64,000 bases of DNA from Falciphora oryzae (GCA_000733355.1 JNVV01000048.1:1-64000); one strand, 5' to 3'. Numbered from the stretch's first letter, positions 1-12,457 are shown. Made by a program: numbers and translations. Notes: generated by a model not told the origin, from the letters alone.

Positions 1-27
1 AAAAAAAAAAAAAAAAAAAAAAAAAAA
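1..27. repeat. Poly-A homopolymer at window edge
   Basis: The window opens with 27 consecutive A residues. Similar A/T homopolymers of 10-23 bases recur throughout the intergenic DNA here, so this is probably genomic and not a poly-A tail. Confidence 0.9.
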
Positions 28-731
28 GAAGTCTGTCTATGGCGAACCTTGTCCGCAACCCAATTGAAATCTGTTTGCAGTTCTTGCCATCCATAGTCGT
101 CGTATCCCCAGCCTGCAAGAGGAAACACACAAAAAGAAGGAATATATCTGTGTCGGGAAGAAGTAGAGATGAAGCGGCCCTGCCCGCTGCTGTGCCATGT
201 CCAAGCACGCCATACGTAGGGCTACCGATGAAGGAGATAGATGAAGGAGGAGAGCGGTAGATAGGTGTAGTCCAAGGTTTATGCGATACAAATCATCGTC
301 GTGGGGCCGATCCCGCCGTCTTCCCGGAACACAGAACTAAAAAGGCAGCGAAACTGATTGAATACTCCACAAGAGAAAAATGAGAGGAAAGATCAGTATA
401 GATTGTAAGATGACAGACATTCTGTATTTGTTTCGAGGGTTGCGTGGCGAGCTGAGGCCATTTGTGGCCAGCGATATTTTGTAGCGATGATGTTTCTCCT
501 CGGTTCTGGTTGGAGTAAGATTCTTGCCTGGGAGTTTTGTTCTCCTGTGCTCTCGGTGGGGTGGGTGTTACGGCCGAGAGATGGAACGCAAGCGAATGCG
601 TGGGATCCAGAAAGTGTTGTAAGAAGAGCCATGGGAACGAATGATGGGAACGAGTGAAGCGAGCCCATGAATCCCAAAAGAGAAGAGGGGGGCTGGCGGC
701 CGCAGGACGATCGATGGCGGGCTTCTTCAAA
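28..731. other. Gene-free stretch, 3' side of the PSP1 gene
   Basis: No supportable reading frame. It probably holds the 3' UTR of the minus-strand gene ending at 732. Short open frames exist on both strands but have no recognisable domain. Confidence 0.5.
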
Positions 732-2638
732 TCAGCGGGAATTGAGAGACAAGCCCTGGAAAGCGGCAGCCATGTCGCCGGGCGCGACGAGTGGTGAGAC
801 CCCTTGATCGTGCTGACCAGCTCCGCCAGACTGCGGAGTCGGAAGACGGGCACGCATCGACGCGTAGTCGACAACTCCCGGATGGAAGTTGGCTGGGTAG
901 GCGTCGACGGTGGGAACTATGGCCGCCGCGTAAGGCACCCCCGTGGCAGGTCTGCCAGCGCTTGCGAAGGCATTATACGGGGCATATTGGTAGCCCGATG
1001 TGGCAGCATAGCCCGCCGCTGGCACGGCAGGCCGGTCCACACCAAACTGTTGAGGGAATGCGGCAGCTGGCGGCTGGAAGGTGCGGTTTGCCTGCGGCTC
1101 GGACTGTGTGTTTTGCCGACGGTCAGAGTTGGCGCCGCCGCGGCCCACTCCAACTGCGCCAGGTCCGATGCCACTGGGCGCTTGCAGCCCAAGGGGCTGG
1201 CTCGCAAAGGACGCCGGGTTGATGGCCGACATCCAGATCCTGGTCTTGTAGATCTTGAAGAGATCCGTCACCAGAGAGTTGAAGTTGATGTATGAATCAG
1301 CAAAGTAGTAGAACGTCAACTTCTTCCAGTCCCTGCAACAGTAAAACGCGGCTAGTGTTAGTCCTTGATCTCGAGGCTGAAGGGCCAGCGAACGTCGGGG
1401 AGGAAGGGGAAGAGCTTACATCTGGAACTCGGCGTCGAGAATCTCCATGTTGAGGCCATGCTCCTTGACTTTCTGCATGCAGACCCGCTTTGCCTTCGCC
1501 TCATTGCCTTCTTTGTCCCGCAGCGCGTGGATCTCGTGGTTCTGGGCAAGCCGCTTTATGAGCTTGGGCTTCAGCTCGCCGGCGTTGGGCTCCTGCATGT
1601 GATGCTGGCCCGGAGGTCCCATGCCGCCAACGGCGCTGCCCTGAAGGCCGTTGGATGCTGCCATGAGCCCCGCGCCGACACCATCCTGCGCAACGCCTGC
1701 ATTCTGCGAGTACATCATGAGCCACTTGTAGTGCTCCTCGGCGAAGTGCTCCTTTTGTCGCTTGGCCTCGACCCAGTCGACATTGTCGGCCGCTACGGTC
1801 CCCAGGTCTGTTCCACGGTCCGCTTCGACGATAACCAGATCGCCAGGCTTGACTGTCAGGCCCGTGCCCTCCTGGATGTAGAAGACGTCGGCCCTGGCAC
1901 ACTTGAAGAGGACGACGTGCAGCGGCGTCGAACGATTCGGCTGTGTGATCCCATACATGGCCCGATGGGGTGAGGCAGGGCGATTCGAGAATGGAGCGTG
2001 CATCGCATACGAGTACGGACTGCCGAACGCATGGTGCCCCATAGCCTGCTGCTGTTGCGGAGCGCTTGCCATATTCGCCGCACCGGTGAAATAGGGAGCT
2101 AACAGACTCTAGTTAGCGGGCGCACCTTCGAGGATGAGGTGCGGCCGGGGGTCAAACACTTGATTGAAACTTACCATGGTTTGTGGCGGGGAACGTAGAG
2201 TTGTCGGAAAACGGCGAGTTGAAGTCCTGCGCGGGCTGCGGCTCCTGAGTAATCCCTTCGTGGGCCAAGACCTGGTCTCCGAGAGAGCTGATCGATGGCT
2301 GCCTTTGCGGAACATCGGCAAACGAATGCCTACGGCTCTGGGGAAGGTCTCCGAGACCAGGAAAGCCCAGCGAGCTCTGCCAATACGCCTTCTTGACGTT
2401 CTCCAGCTTCCTGTTTTCCACGGTGAACGGCGAGCGGAAGTGAGGGGCACCCGCACCATACTCGCTCATCCGCCGACCCAGCGCTCTTCTGGCCGCAAGA
2501 TCACTTCCGTCATGCGATTCATCCAGCTCGTCAATGGCATAGTCCAACTCCTCTGACACAGGCGCCTGGATACCATATCCATTGCCCAGTCCATAGCCGG
2601 TAGATGCTCTCGGTCGCAGGCGGGAGTTGTGATATTGC

Positions 2639-2676
<38 letters not shown>

Positions 2677-3618
2677 TTGCTGTTGCTGCTGCTGTTGTTG
2701 CTGTTGCTGTTGCTGTTGCTGCTGTCGGAGGAGCTGATTCTCCCTCGTCAACATCTCGATAGTCCTGTCGACCGACTGATGCTGGCTCCCTTGCAGAGAT
2801 TCACCGCTCTCCTCATCGTCGTCGTCGACCTCCTTAACCTTACCCAGCATGCCTTCGTTAGACATCTCACTGAGCATGCTAGGCCGTGAGGGGCGGTGCT
2901 GGAGCCCAGAATGCGGAAGCGGCCGAGACCGTCCGCCCAGGATGGCCGAGCCACCCGTCGCACCCGTCGTTGTGTCAGGATCGAGCTGGCCGACCGAATA
3001 AGATTGCGACCGATACGTCTTAGGCGTGGGGTGCAGAGGGATCGCGAAGGGTATTTGTGGATTCGGAGCATCTCTGGGTCCCGGAGAGGTCTGGGGTGGA
3101 CCGACGTCAGATGCGGGGAAGAAAGAGCCGCTAGATCCAGGAGGATGGAGCGAGGTTGGCGAGGGCAGGACTTCGGAGAGCCTAGACGGCGGCTCCTTCC
3201 TCTCCGTATTCCATATGGCCGTGCCCCAGGAGAAGGCGCTCGAGGCCGTATGGGCACGACTCAAGACGGCTGGGTTGGAGTGAGCACCCCAGGCGCCAAC
3301 GCCGGACTCGACTGAGGGGGTGCTCGGGTGGGAAGCCGTCGGAGACATGTTGCTGCTGGCAAATGACCCTTTCCTGGGACGGCTAGCAGTCTGGCTCGTA
3401 TCGTTCAACCACGACGCTCGGCGGACAGGCTTGTGCTGCGGGACGGACGGCTGGGGTTGGTCCTGGCGGTTCTCCGCTTCGTCCTCCGAGCTTGCCAGAG
3501 CCTCCGAGTCGGGGGTCGCCCGTCGGTTCAGTTTGTCCAGCAAGCCGTTCGCTGTGGCCGCAGGGAGGCCTGGGGCGGCTTTAGACGGGGCACCGGCCTT
3601 GAGAGTACCGGAGCTCAT
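732..3618 (-). CDS. PSP1 C-terminal domain protein
   Basis: Three exons on the minus strand: 3618-2175, 2098-1420 and 1332-732, with two GT-AG introns of 76 and 87 bp. The joined frame closes exactly at 907 residues. The N-terminal half is Ser/Pro-rich and disordered-looking, with a run of 30 Gln (2635-2724) just after a short leucine/charged helix. Exons 2 and 3 carry the PSP1 C-terminal conserved region (about residues 535-740; landmarks LHVVLFKCARADVFYIQ, KPGDLVIVEADRG, LTFYYFADSYINFNSLV, RIWMSAINP). Yeast Psp1 was found as a high-copy suppressor of DNA polymerase alpha mutations, and the same domain occurs in bacterial proteins; the biochemical role in moulds is not established. The C-terminal tail is Ala/Gly/Pro-rich low complexity. 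The start is the first ATG of the open frame; upstream in-frame sequence is not protein-like. The splice at 1420/1332 is certain because it joins conserved residues EFQ-MDWKKL. Confidence 0.9.
2635..2724 (-). repeat. CAG/CAA repeat encoding 30 glutamines
   Basis: Uninterrupted mixed CAG/CAA codon run inside exon 1 of the PSP1-domain gene, flanked by LLR and YHN. Mixing of the two codons argues for selection on the amino acid and should slow slippage compared with a pure CAG tract. Confidence 0.95.
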
Positions 3619-6102
3619 CGTCTGTGAGGGGTACGAGGTGATGAGCGATGGGACGACAGCGACGCCTCATGCACACCAGATCTTTTCTGAGAGAAGAGGA
3701 TAGATCGTCCCGGGACGCACGGCTGCTCGCCGGGACGGTTGTCAGGCAGCAAGGATGCCCGATCTGGTTGCCCGTGCTCACACGACGGGGGAGTCCGCTC
3801 GGTGCGTACCTGTTTCTTGTGTGTTTTTTGTGAAAGCGAGGACGACTCCACAGCCAAGAATTATGATGAATGAGAGTGGTCACCAAGTCTGCAACATGAT
3901 CCGGTTAGCAAATGAGCTCGGGCGCAACGGTGGGATCGCTGTATCCGCAAAAAAACGCCAGGGCACGCTGCGTGTCGATGCGAGCGACACGAGAAAGCCA
4001 AAAAGCGAAGCGGGCACCGGCAGCCAAATTGGAGAGGGGCTCTAATTTGCCGCCGCATCGGCCATCTCGCAACGGTCGACGGGATTGCCCGAGCGACCGT
4101 GGCAAACCGATTCCCGCACACCCCGGCACCCCCAGACCATTGCGCACTCGCCCGGCTGGGTACGGCATCTGGCCTGTTTGAAACATCGCTTGCGTGCAGC
4201 CTCAGATCCGTTTCCCGTAGCCGCCGCCTGCTGCGCCCGCAGGCTCGACGAAAACCGACCGTGGTGGGTGGCGCCAACTTGGCAGGCCGCGCGCACACGA
4301 AACACCAAGAGATCCGGGGAGCGAGGCGGCGGGAACAGCAAGGGGAGTAGCTATCCTAACAAGGGGGGAGGGTGCAGAGATGAAAAAGAAGCAGCAAACC
4401 TACTATTCGATGTGCGGATGATTCAGATCTATAGGCCGGGGGGGTATCTGAAAGAAAGTGATATTCTAAGAAGCTTGAGGGTGTCGGGCGCGTCGTCGTA
4501 AAAATAAGAAAGAAATGCACCCCCGTTGCGTCGGTTCCGGGAAACGCCGCTGTCTTTGTTTTCTTCTTTTTTTTAGGCGTGCGAGTCTAGGCCTGCTCGC
4601 GTCGGTCGTGTGTCGTACGTCGTCAGAAGTGTGGGGCGTCGTAGATGATCAACACGGACAGTCGTAGAGTCCAGGTTGATGTGTGGAAAGAGGAAATAGG
4701 GAAAAGCCGGACGGCAGCAAGGGAAGTTGGGTGGAAAGAGAATCGAAGGAATTACGGCGGGTAGTCGCTGGAAGGGGTATAAAGTCGCCCAAGTCTAAAA
4801 ACCTGCCTCTAGAAACCCACACAATCCTCTTGGAAAGTTATAATTTTTTTGTCGTTCTTCTTTTATCGCTGTCTTTTTTCTTCTTTTTCTCCCTTCTTTC
4901 CTCCCTCAATTAGGTAGGGGCGCGGGCGTAATGGATGAGTGAGACGGGAGGGAAAAGATGGAACAAAAAGAAATGGTCGGGGAGAATGCGGCCTCGCCTT
5001 GCACAGCGGCTACAGCTTTTCTTGGGCCACGACGGGTTGCGACGGAGCTATGCGCGGCCCATCGTTGGCGCCGGCTGATGGGCTGTCGCACTGGCTGGAG
5101 GGCACAGCGGAGACGTTTTCCGTCTGTGGGCTGGGGAGGGCGGTTGCAGCGCAAGCTTGGTTGTCTGACAAGAATAATAAGGACAAAAAAAATGTGGCAG
5201 GCAATTGGGCGAATTGTGGTGATGAGAGAGGTGCGCGCCTCGTCGCTCCAGTCCAGGTCAAGTCTCTCCCGACACGCGCACTCCAGATCGACGGTCGGGC
5301 GGCACTCGAGAGGCTAGTACTGGATGGGGATTCGAGGGCGAGAGGGAGAGAAGCAGATAGGTAGGTTTGCGAGGTCGGGGTCGGGTATGCAGAGGCGACA
5401 GGAGCGTCGTCTTTAGCTAGCAGCGCGCCGCTAATAAAGTAACAACAGCTGGCGGGCTTGGGAGTTTGGGGGTGGGCGGTTTGAAAGAGGGGTCGATCCA
5501 GCTGGGTGGTGGTCTGTGTTTCTTCAACGTCCAATGTGGCTGGGTATTGCAGCTGGGCGGCCAGACCAGGCAGAGAGACACCAGACGCTAGCGGCGAGGG
5601 GGCCGGCTGGATCAGAGCCTGAACGCTGGGGCAACCAATTTCTGGGGTGTGGTTTTTCTGGAAATGTTTCTGTTTCTGCAGCGCCTCGCTGATTGGCCGC
5701 AAACTTTAGGTCGCTGCGGGTGATGCTGCCTATGTGTTGGTCGCCGAGGATCCTGACGGCTGGAGATGTTTGAATGACCTGACAAGGAATGCTGGAGGCG
5801 ACGACTTCGCAGTTGGTCCTTGGGAGTGGGACACATCAAAGAGGAGCCAAGATGCGGAGGCGCGAAACAAGGCTGATCAAATTGAAAAAGAAAAAAATAA
5901 AATAAAAAAGGAAGATGGATGGCCCGATCAGAAAAGGGCAAAGACCGAGAGAGCCAGCCCACTGTGAGCTCGTCTTAGGCTGACCAGGTGAGGAGAACAA
6001 AGTGGATAAGATTCAGGCGAGGCCGCCTTGGACGACGGGCAGATATGGAGGTGGTGTCTCGTCAAGGTGTGTGTGCGCTGGGATGCCCTTCCAGCTGAGC
6101 CC

Positions 6103-6103
<1 letters not shown>

Positions 6104-6137
<34 letters not shown>

Positions 6138-6152
6138 GTGCGCGTGCGCGTG
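6104..6152. repeat. (TC)n followed by GCGTGC microsatellite
   Basis: About 16 TC dinucleotides run directly into a GCGTGC-type repeat. It lies in the gene-free DNA upstream of the PSP1-domain gene. CT/GA tracts are common in fungal promoters, but no role can be read from the sequence. Confidence 0.9.
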
Positions 6153-7102
6153 CTCTCTCGCAGCTCTCCCCGCGATGCGATGATGCCGTCCGTGTGTTGG
6201 CTATTTCTTATTCTTGGTTCGCTACCAGCGAGCGAGTTTGTGCGTGTCCGCTTTCCCATGCCAAAAGCTTCAAGCCATCCCAGGGCGTCTGGCTAGCAGC
6301 GCGGGAAGGGAGGGTGCAATAAATGAATTATCCACCCGTCCCCACCCGACCCGTCTTTGCCTCCTTGATCTGGTCCACTGAGGGGCTGAGCTTGCCTTGC
6401 AGCAGGCTCAAAAGGGGTCACAAGGGGGTGAAGCCGCCAACTTTGAGGCCCTCTGAATGGCCCAAACCAAGGGCAAACTTTTCCCAGCCTGCCTCCAAGC
6501 CGCGATGCGCTTCGCTGCCCGCTCACACCCCAGTCGAATCGCATCATCGCAACTTTTATTGTTGTGCAGCCGGGATTCTACCTGGGCCTGTCTCTGCCGT
6601 TGGGCTTGAGATGTTTTACTGTCGAGAAGCTAAGCTTCGATTTTGAGTACATTAACCGGCTGTAGGTTTTTTTCTGGGCGAGCCAGAATGCGAGGGAGAA
6701 AAGCCATCGTGATCCGTCTGCCCCTCGCAGTGACGTCGGGTTTCGGTCCGCGAGCACCATAAGCAAGGCGCGCAAGCACCATGTCCTCCCACAGGCGAAG
6801 CCTCGGATATATTCGGCCATGTTGAAAAGGGCACTCTTCTATTAGGCCTGCCCATCTGCCTAACTTCATCGGCAGCTATCGCGGCTTTGGGCAGTTGGAG
6901 AGGCGACTCTATCCAGCAGCCTGGGCTCCACAAACGGGCGCGGCTCGTTCTATGAGATGGCCGTCGCTCCAGCCGGCTCACTCAGCAGGTCATCGTGCCT
7001 GGGGTTGAAACGGCAGTCGAGCCCAGCGATGGTCCCTGAAGGAGCCAGCGCCGGCGCAAAGTCTGATTGATTGTTGGCGAGGCGGGTGGGAGGGTCGGCC
7101 GA

Positions 7103-7172
7103 CTTTAGTGTCCAGCCAGCTTTAGTGTCCAGCCAGCTTTAGTGTCCAGCCAGCTTTAGTGTCCAGCCAGCT
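7103..7172. repeat. 17-bp tandem repeat, four perfect copies
   Basis: The unit CTTTAGTGTCCAGCCAG starts at 7103, 7120, 7137 and 7154, with no mismatches, and a two-base partial unit follows. It is a minisatellite in noncoding DNA. Confidence 0.95.
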
Positions 7173-9589
7173 CCCACCCAGCCCGTCGCGATGTCTGTCA
7201 ACCTGCGGGACCGGCAAGGTTGTCTGCACTTCTTCGTGGAGCTCACCTCTGACTGAACACGGATCCCTTCGCCGCAACGCCGGTTCCCAGGCCGTTTGTT
7301 CGACAAGCGACGTGCATCGCGCACGGATACATGACCCCTCCCTCTCGAGCACGGTCCCGGATCGATCAATACGATACACAGTCTCGTTGCTTTCAAACCC
7401 ACAAAATCCAAACCGTCTGGTCTTTGACCGGCCGGGCGTGGTCCACAGACAAGCAGGACGAGACCGGCCGATCTGGTCGGCGCAAGAGGTCGGCCTGGAG
7501 GGCCCATCGTCGAAGCACCCATCTGCAGAAACCGAGGGAGGGTGACCCCGGCACTTGCAGGAGGAAGGGCCCCCTATGATCTGCATCATGGTAACATGAA
7601 CCCATCGAAGCGGCGTCTCTCGCGGCCGCTGATACGCTGGAGGAGACGCCGCGTCGCCGTTTGGTGCATATGCACCAGGCAGGAAAGGAGGCGACGTCCT
7701 TCGCTCCGTACGATATGCACAAGGGATATGTATACGTACGCCGTGCACACCAATCTCGTGTGCATACGGCTCTATCGATGCACAGGATGAGGAGACTGCT
7801 GCAGCAACGGCAGCCGCAACGGCAGCAGCAGACCCCAAGAGAGCCAGGCCCCGCGCCTTTGACAAGGTACTCCGCACAGGCTGCTGGTTGTACATACCAT
7901 GTGCGGACTGCGCCCGACCAAACGCAGCACGTCGTAGCTGTCACTCCCTGGACCAAGAGCGCACAAGCACTGGCAGACGCTTGTGGTCCGATGAGGGGTG
8001 GGGCCGCCGAGGATTAACGACATCGAGATGGACGGTCGGCACCGGGATTTGCGAGCCACGAATCCATGCTATGGATGGACCGGATGGTAGGCAAAACTGG
8101 CTTTCCCACGCCGCTTGGTCATGGTAATGTCCACGACGGGCCTGCCTTTTAGCTGTCTCTCAAGACCACCCCTCAGGCTGACTGCCGCGTTCTGGCTGGC
8201 ATGAGGCCGAAGGGGAAGGAACGAAAAAGGAGGACTCCGCGCGGTGCCTCAACACACACACACGCGTCACCCGCCTTTTTCTTTTTCGGGCCATCGTGCC
8301 AAGAAGAGAAGAGACACAAAGCATGTTTCCCGTAGGGTGTGCCGACGGCGGACGCATTGATGAGATGCAGAGCAGCGGGGTGGTGGGAGAGGCCATCGTT
8401 CTGCATGAAGCAAATGGAAAGCTGGCTTCATTTTATGTGCAGCACGCCGTGCAGACGAGGTGGTGGGAGTGCGGTTTGATCCCTCTGCGGTCCTTTTCTC
8501 CGACGGGCGGTCGACCTGCTTGTCTCCTCCTCCTTCCCCCGTCTCTTTCCAAGGTTGAGACATGCAGAGAGAAATGGCCGAAAGGAATTGAGCGTCTCCT
8601 CCTCCCTTGCGTCTCGCCAATCCATCTCAACAACGCGCGGACACCAATGCAATTCCAGAAATGTAAAAAAGAGCCCCCTCGGCCACAGCCAGTGTGAGTC
8701 GTTTCGTGAAGGCTAAAATGGAAGGGCTGGGCACCCCCGCCCAGCGCAGTCGTGCCACCACCGTGCGCCGAGAGCTTGCTGCGGGAAGCTGATCCTACCC
8801 CGATTCGTGCATCGCTGGCGGGTCCCCAGGGGGGCCGCGGCCCCAGACCAGAACAGATGGGTGGGAATCCCCGAGCCACCACCACCCACCGGAGCACCAC
8901 CTGATATCGGGGTGCAGTTTTGCGACGCTTTTCTCGCTTTGCGCCAGCGCCGTCGCTTCTGTGCCCTTACCCCAGCCACTATTGTAACATATTTCAAAGA
9001 AAGAAAAAATGGAACCCAAGAAGAAAAAAAAAAGGGACCCGGAGTGAGGGAGAAAAAAAAGAAAGGGATACCCAACGGCCCTTTCCCTCGTGATTTACTC
9101 TTGCCGCTCGCTCGCCTTTCCTCCCTTCCCGCTAAGGTTGGAGCCTTACCCCGGATTCTCATCCGCGCCACTCGCGATCCAATTGGCCCCCCTCCGGGAA
9201 TTCATAGACTCACGCCCCTAGCTTCCCGCTGGGGAGCTTGACAACCACTCACGTGCCCTCATTTCAACAAAGTGCTGCACAGCAAAAGGAGACAAGAAAA
9301 AGCAAATCTAAGGTTGGGGGATGGATGTCCGGGTGCGAAATCTGCCCCTTTCCTCGTGGTGCCCTGCAGTAGCTCGGCCATCTGGCTGAATTGGCTTCTG
9401 CAGGAGCAACGCATGCCACGATGTGCTGGAACGCCCGTCTCCATTCTATGACCTCCATGCGCGCATGGTATGGCAAACCAACCGTACGTGGTGTTCAAAC
9501 CAGCCTTTCGCAGTAGGTACCTATAACGCACACGTTTTCGTACAAATTCTACCTAAGCGCCATGCGTTCCACAGGGTGCACGGATTCCT

Positions 9590-10675
9590 CTAACCAGGGA
9601 TGGTGTCCAGGCTTCCCTTTCCAACCGTCGAAGGGGGAACCTCGCCCTTCTGGGCCTTCAGCTTCTCCTCAAACTTGGCAAACTCCTTCGCCGCGATCTC
9701 CTCCTCCGGATCCAGGATCTGGATCACTCCTTTGACTTCCTCAATCTATCGAGGCACGTGCTTGTCAGAACAGGAAACACGTGGACCGCGGAACATGCAT
9801 GTCGCTGTGGCGTGTTCGTCGGGGCACGGGTGGTTACTTACATAATGCATGAGCATGCCCTCGATCCCGTTCTTGAGGGTGACGGTGCTCGAGTCGCACG
9901 TCCGGCAGGCGCCGCGAAGCTTCAGCAGGACATTTCCGTCCTCGAAGCCGCGGTACTCGATGTCGCCGCCGTCCTCCTGGATCGCGGGCCTGATGCGCGT
10001 CTCGAGCAGCTCCTTGATCATGCCCACGACCTCGCTGTCGTTCTCGTTGTAGCTGAGGCTGTCCTCCCCCCCGGCCGTCTCCTGCCCGTCCGAGGCCGCC
10101 CCTGCGCCGCCCTCACCCGCGGCCGCGCCGCGCCCGACGACGTTGACGATCTTTTGCCCGGACGTGATGGCCTCGGTGATGAGCGAGAAGACCTCGGGCC
10201 GGATGTGCGCCCAGTTGGCGTCGGGCGCCTTGGTCACGGTGATGAAGTCGACGCCGTAGAAGACCGAGGTGACGCCGTCGACGTTCATGAGCTGCGCCGC
10301 CAGCGGCGACGGGTAAGGGGGAGCGATGGTCGAGCGCGGGTTCAGGTACTCGATGAAGGGCGTCGAGATCTCCTCGGGGAGGATCCGGTGGTTCGGCAGG
10401 AACTTGAGCGCGTCCGGGTTCGGCGTCGTCTCGTTCTGGATGAAGATAGTCCGCCGCCCGCCGCCCGCGCCGCTCAGCACCCCCCAGGGCTGGTGGTGGT
10501 GGTGCGCGGGCCGTATCCTGGGTCTTTGCGACGACGGCGCAAAAGCGGACGTCCTTGCGCCGGTGTGCGCGGCGCGCCTGCTGGCGACATCGCGGAGGAT
10601 AGAGAGACCGGCGGTCCTGGCTGGCCGCGGGCGGGACAGGACCAGGGCGGAGGTCCGCAGGAGCTTGTTCGTCAT
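9590..10675 (-). CDS. nfu1: Mitochondrial NFU1-type iron-sulfur scaffold protein
   Basis: Two exons, 10675-9842 and 9745-9590, split by a 96-bp intron (GTAAGT donor, TAG acceptor), giving 329 residues. The N-terminus is rich in Arg/Ser/Ala with almost no acid, as in a mitochondrial presequence. An Nfu N-terminal domain follows (from about residue 70; landmarks TIFIQNETTPNPDALKFLP and VFYGVDFITVTK). The NifU C-terminal domain is at about residues 215-290 and holds the cluster-binding C-x2-C motif (GACRTCDSS). NFU1 passes 4Fe-4S clusters to late-acting targets such as lipoyl synthase and aconitase in the matrix. Exon 2 supplies the end of the domain (IEEVKGVIQILDPEEE) and a charged tail. The linker between the domains is unusually rich in Gly/Ala/Glu. 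The gene shares a 556-bp divergent promoter region with the HIT-finger gene. Confidence 0.95.
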
Positions 10676-11231
10676 GGCGACGAGGGGCTCGTGGCTGGGG
10701 TCTAGTCGATAGGAATTGTGACAAAACGGCGCGTGAGGTAGGTATTCTAGACGAGGCTGTGGCACATTGCCGGACGAGAATAGTACAGAATTGGATCGTA
10801 AGCAGTAGGTTGGTGGTTTGGATAAGTCTCGATTCGCCGCCGATGGACGAGATCTCCGACCGAGCCGACGGCGAAGAAAAAAAGCCAACGGGCGAATGGC
10901 GATGAAGGAATTTGCGTCATATTCCCGAGTGACAAGCCTCCGGCCCCACAAGGCCCCGCTCCGCCCGCCAGTGGTCTGTGTTCGCATGAAGATTGGCGGG
11001 CAAGCACCAACTTTTTTTTTTTTTTTTTTTTTTTATCTCCCGATGATCAGGTCCGCCGTCATCCGACACCCGATACCGGCTGAATTTTCTGATTGGCAAC
11101 TCAAATCTCCAGTCGCTTGCTAGCTTTGCGGCTCAGAACGACGTCAAGTCGTACGCATATCACACTCGCTCCCCCCGCCCGCCGCCGCAGCGAATTGCCT
11201 ACCCACCTTTGCCGTCGCGCGACCGCCAATC
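10676..11231. promoter_or_regulatory. Divergent promoter region NFU1 / HIT-finger gene
   Basis: The 556 bp between two start codons pointing away from each other must hold both promoters. A run of 23 T residues (11012-11034) may act as a poly(dA:dT) nucleosome-excluding element, which is inference from known promoter biology. No TATA box is obvious. Confidence 0.6.
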
Positions 11232-12153
11232 ATGTCCGTGTCCCCGACCAACGGCATCTCCAAGTTGACCGTCGAGGACAGCGAGCTCAACGGCGGCGCT
11301 GATGCTGTTGCTGCTGCTGCCGCCGTCGCTGCCGCCGCGGGGAGCGACGCCGCAAACAACAATGCCGGTGGGGCAGGCAGCCCTCAGACCGCGTCTGCCG
11401 ATGCCGCGACGCGCCCGAGGGGATTTCGCGGTACCAAGAGCCTCTGCGGCGTCTGCCAGAAGCGTGAGAGCAGTTACAAGTGTCCGCACTGCACTATTGC
11501 CTAGTGAGTTGTTCTGCAACGCGACCCATCCTGCGCTATTTTTTTTTTTCTTCTTCTCCGAGGTCTCCAACCCTCCCTGGTCTACCTAGGCGTCAGCCTG
11601 GGCTGACAAAACGTCGCTCTCCAGCTGTTCCGTGGCCTGCTCGCACGTCCACCGCGTAATCCACCCGGCCGACTCGCTACCCCCAAAACCGCCACAGCCG
11701 GCACGGTCCGGCGGCGCGCAGCCCCCGAGGCCCCCAAAGCAGCAACCACAGCAGCCGCCTCACCCATTCAGCGTGCTCGACGACTCCCCCGAACTGAGGC
11801 GCCTCTTCAAGAAGTACCCCGGCTTGCCCGCTGCCCTCGAGGCGATTCACGAGGCCACGCTCCCCCCGAAGAATGCCCCAACCGGTATCCACGCAATGAT
11901 CGACGCCACCCGCACGAAGCAGGAGGTCTGGTCGCCCGACGTGGGCTTGCGCCGCGGTCGCGCCGCGCTGCGCAAGGCGAGGATGAACCCGGGCGAGGAC
12001 GGCGACGGCGTCCGGGAGTACTGCGATCTCGTCCGCTACCTGCTGTCGCGATCCGACAGCGACGGCAAGGTGAACGACATGGTGCAACACGAGGTCGCTC
12101 AAGGCGAGGTCAAGCTCATCCGGAGTCTGCAACAGCAGGAATGGGCCGACTAG
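11232..12153 (+). CDS. HIT-type zinc finger protein (ZNHIT3/Hit1-like)
   Basis: Exons 11232-11503 and 11625-12153 flank a 121-bp intron (GTGAGT donor, CCAG acceptor) that splits the Tyr codon inside the finger; the product is 266 residues. Residues 72-100 form a zf-HIT module: C72-x2-C75, C84-x2-C87, C92-x3-C96 and H98/H100 (landmarks LCGVCQKRES, KCPHCTIAYCSVAC). The region before it is Ala/Gly-rich low complexity. After it come a Pro-rich linker and a helical segment (ELRRLFKKYPGLPAALEAIHEATLPP region) that resembles the C-terminal part of small fungal HIT-finger proteins. HIT fingers occur in factors for box C/D snoRNP assembly and in chromatin remodellers. A snoRNP role is plausible but only inferred; NOP58, a box C/D core protein, is encoded elsewhere in the window. 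Confidence 0.88.
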
Positions 12154-12457
12154 CAAAACCTTACCTACCTATAGCTACGAGCAGCTCTATGAGCAGCTCC
12201 ACGAACGTCTCTTGGCCACAACAATTCGCAACCAAAATATGGCCACTACGAAAATGTCATCGCAGCTACCCAAGGCGATGATTGGTCGGCCCAAGGATGT
12301 GGCCGACAACCAGCGCAAGGCACAAGCGCGCACACGATTCATGCACGACTCACGAGAACTTCGGTTGAAAAATGTGAAGGATATTAATGTATTAAGTGTA
12401 GGTTTTCCAGCGAGACGTGAGCGCCCGACCCTTCGCTCGTCTGGGGCGCAGAAGCAG
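12154..12457. other. Convergent intergenic spacer
   Basis: 304 bp between the stop codons of the converging HIT-finger gene and the low-complexity gene. It should hold both 3' UTRs. Nothing else is seen. Confidence 0.6.

Larger units (their letters stand above)
3619..9589. other. 6-kb gene-free region upstream of the PSP1 gene
   Basis: No coding region with a recognisable domain or convincing splice structure was found on either strand. Several open frames of 80-260 codons (for example 5010-5702 and 7122-7895, minus) look compositional. The stretch has a (TC)n microsatellite near 6104 and a 17-bp tandem repeat near 7103. It most plausibly contains the promoter and a long leader of the PSP1 gene, plus the 3' end of the NFU1 transcript. 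Confidence 0.5.

Noticed and set aside
5010..5702. 230-codon minus-strand open frame upstream of the PSP1 gene
   Set aside because: Ser/Pro/Thr-rich translation with no domain, poor start context and codon use unlike the certain genes; probably compositional.
7122..7895. 257-codon minus-strand frame with a signal-peptide-like Ala-rich start
   Set aside because: Its C-terminus is simply the translated 17-bp tandem repeat, and the rest lacks any conserved segment or biased codon use.
9758..10705. 315-codon plus-strand frame
   Set aside because: Antisense shadow of the NFU1 coding region, caused by high GC content.
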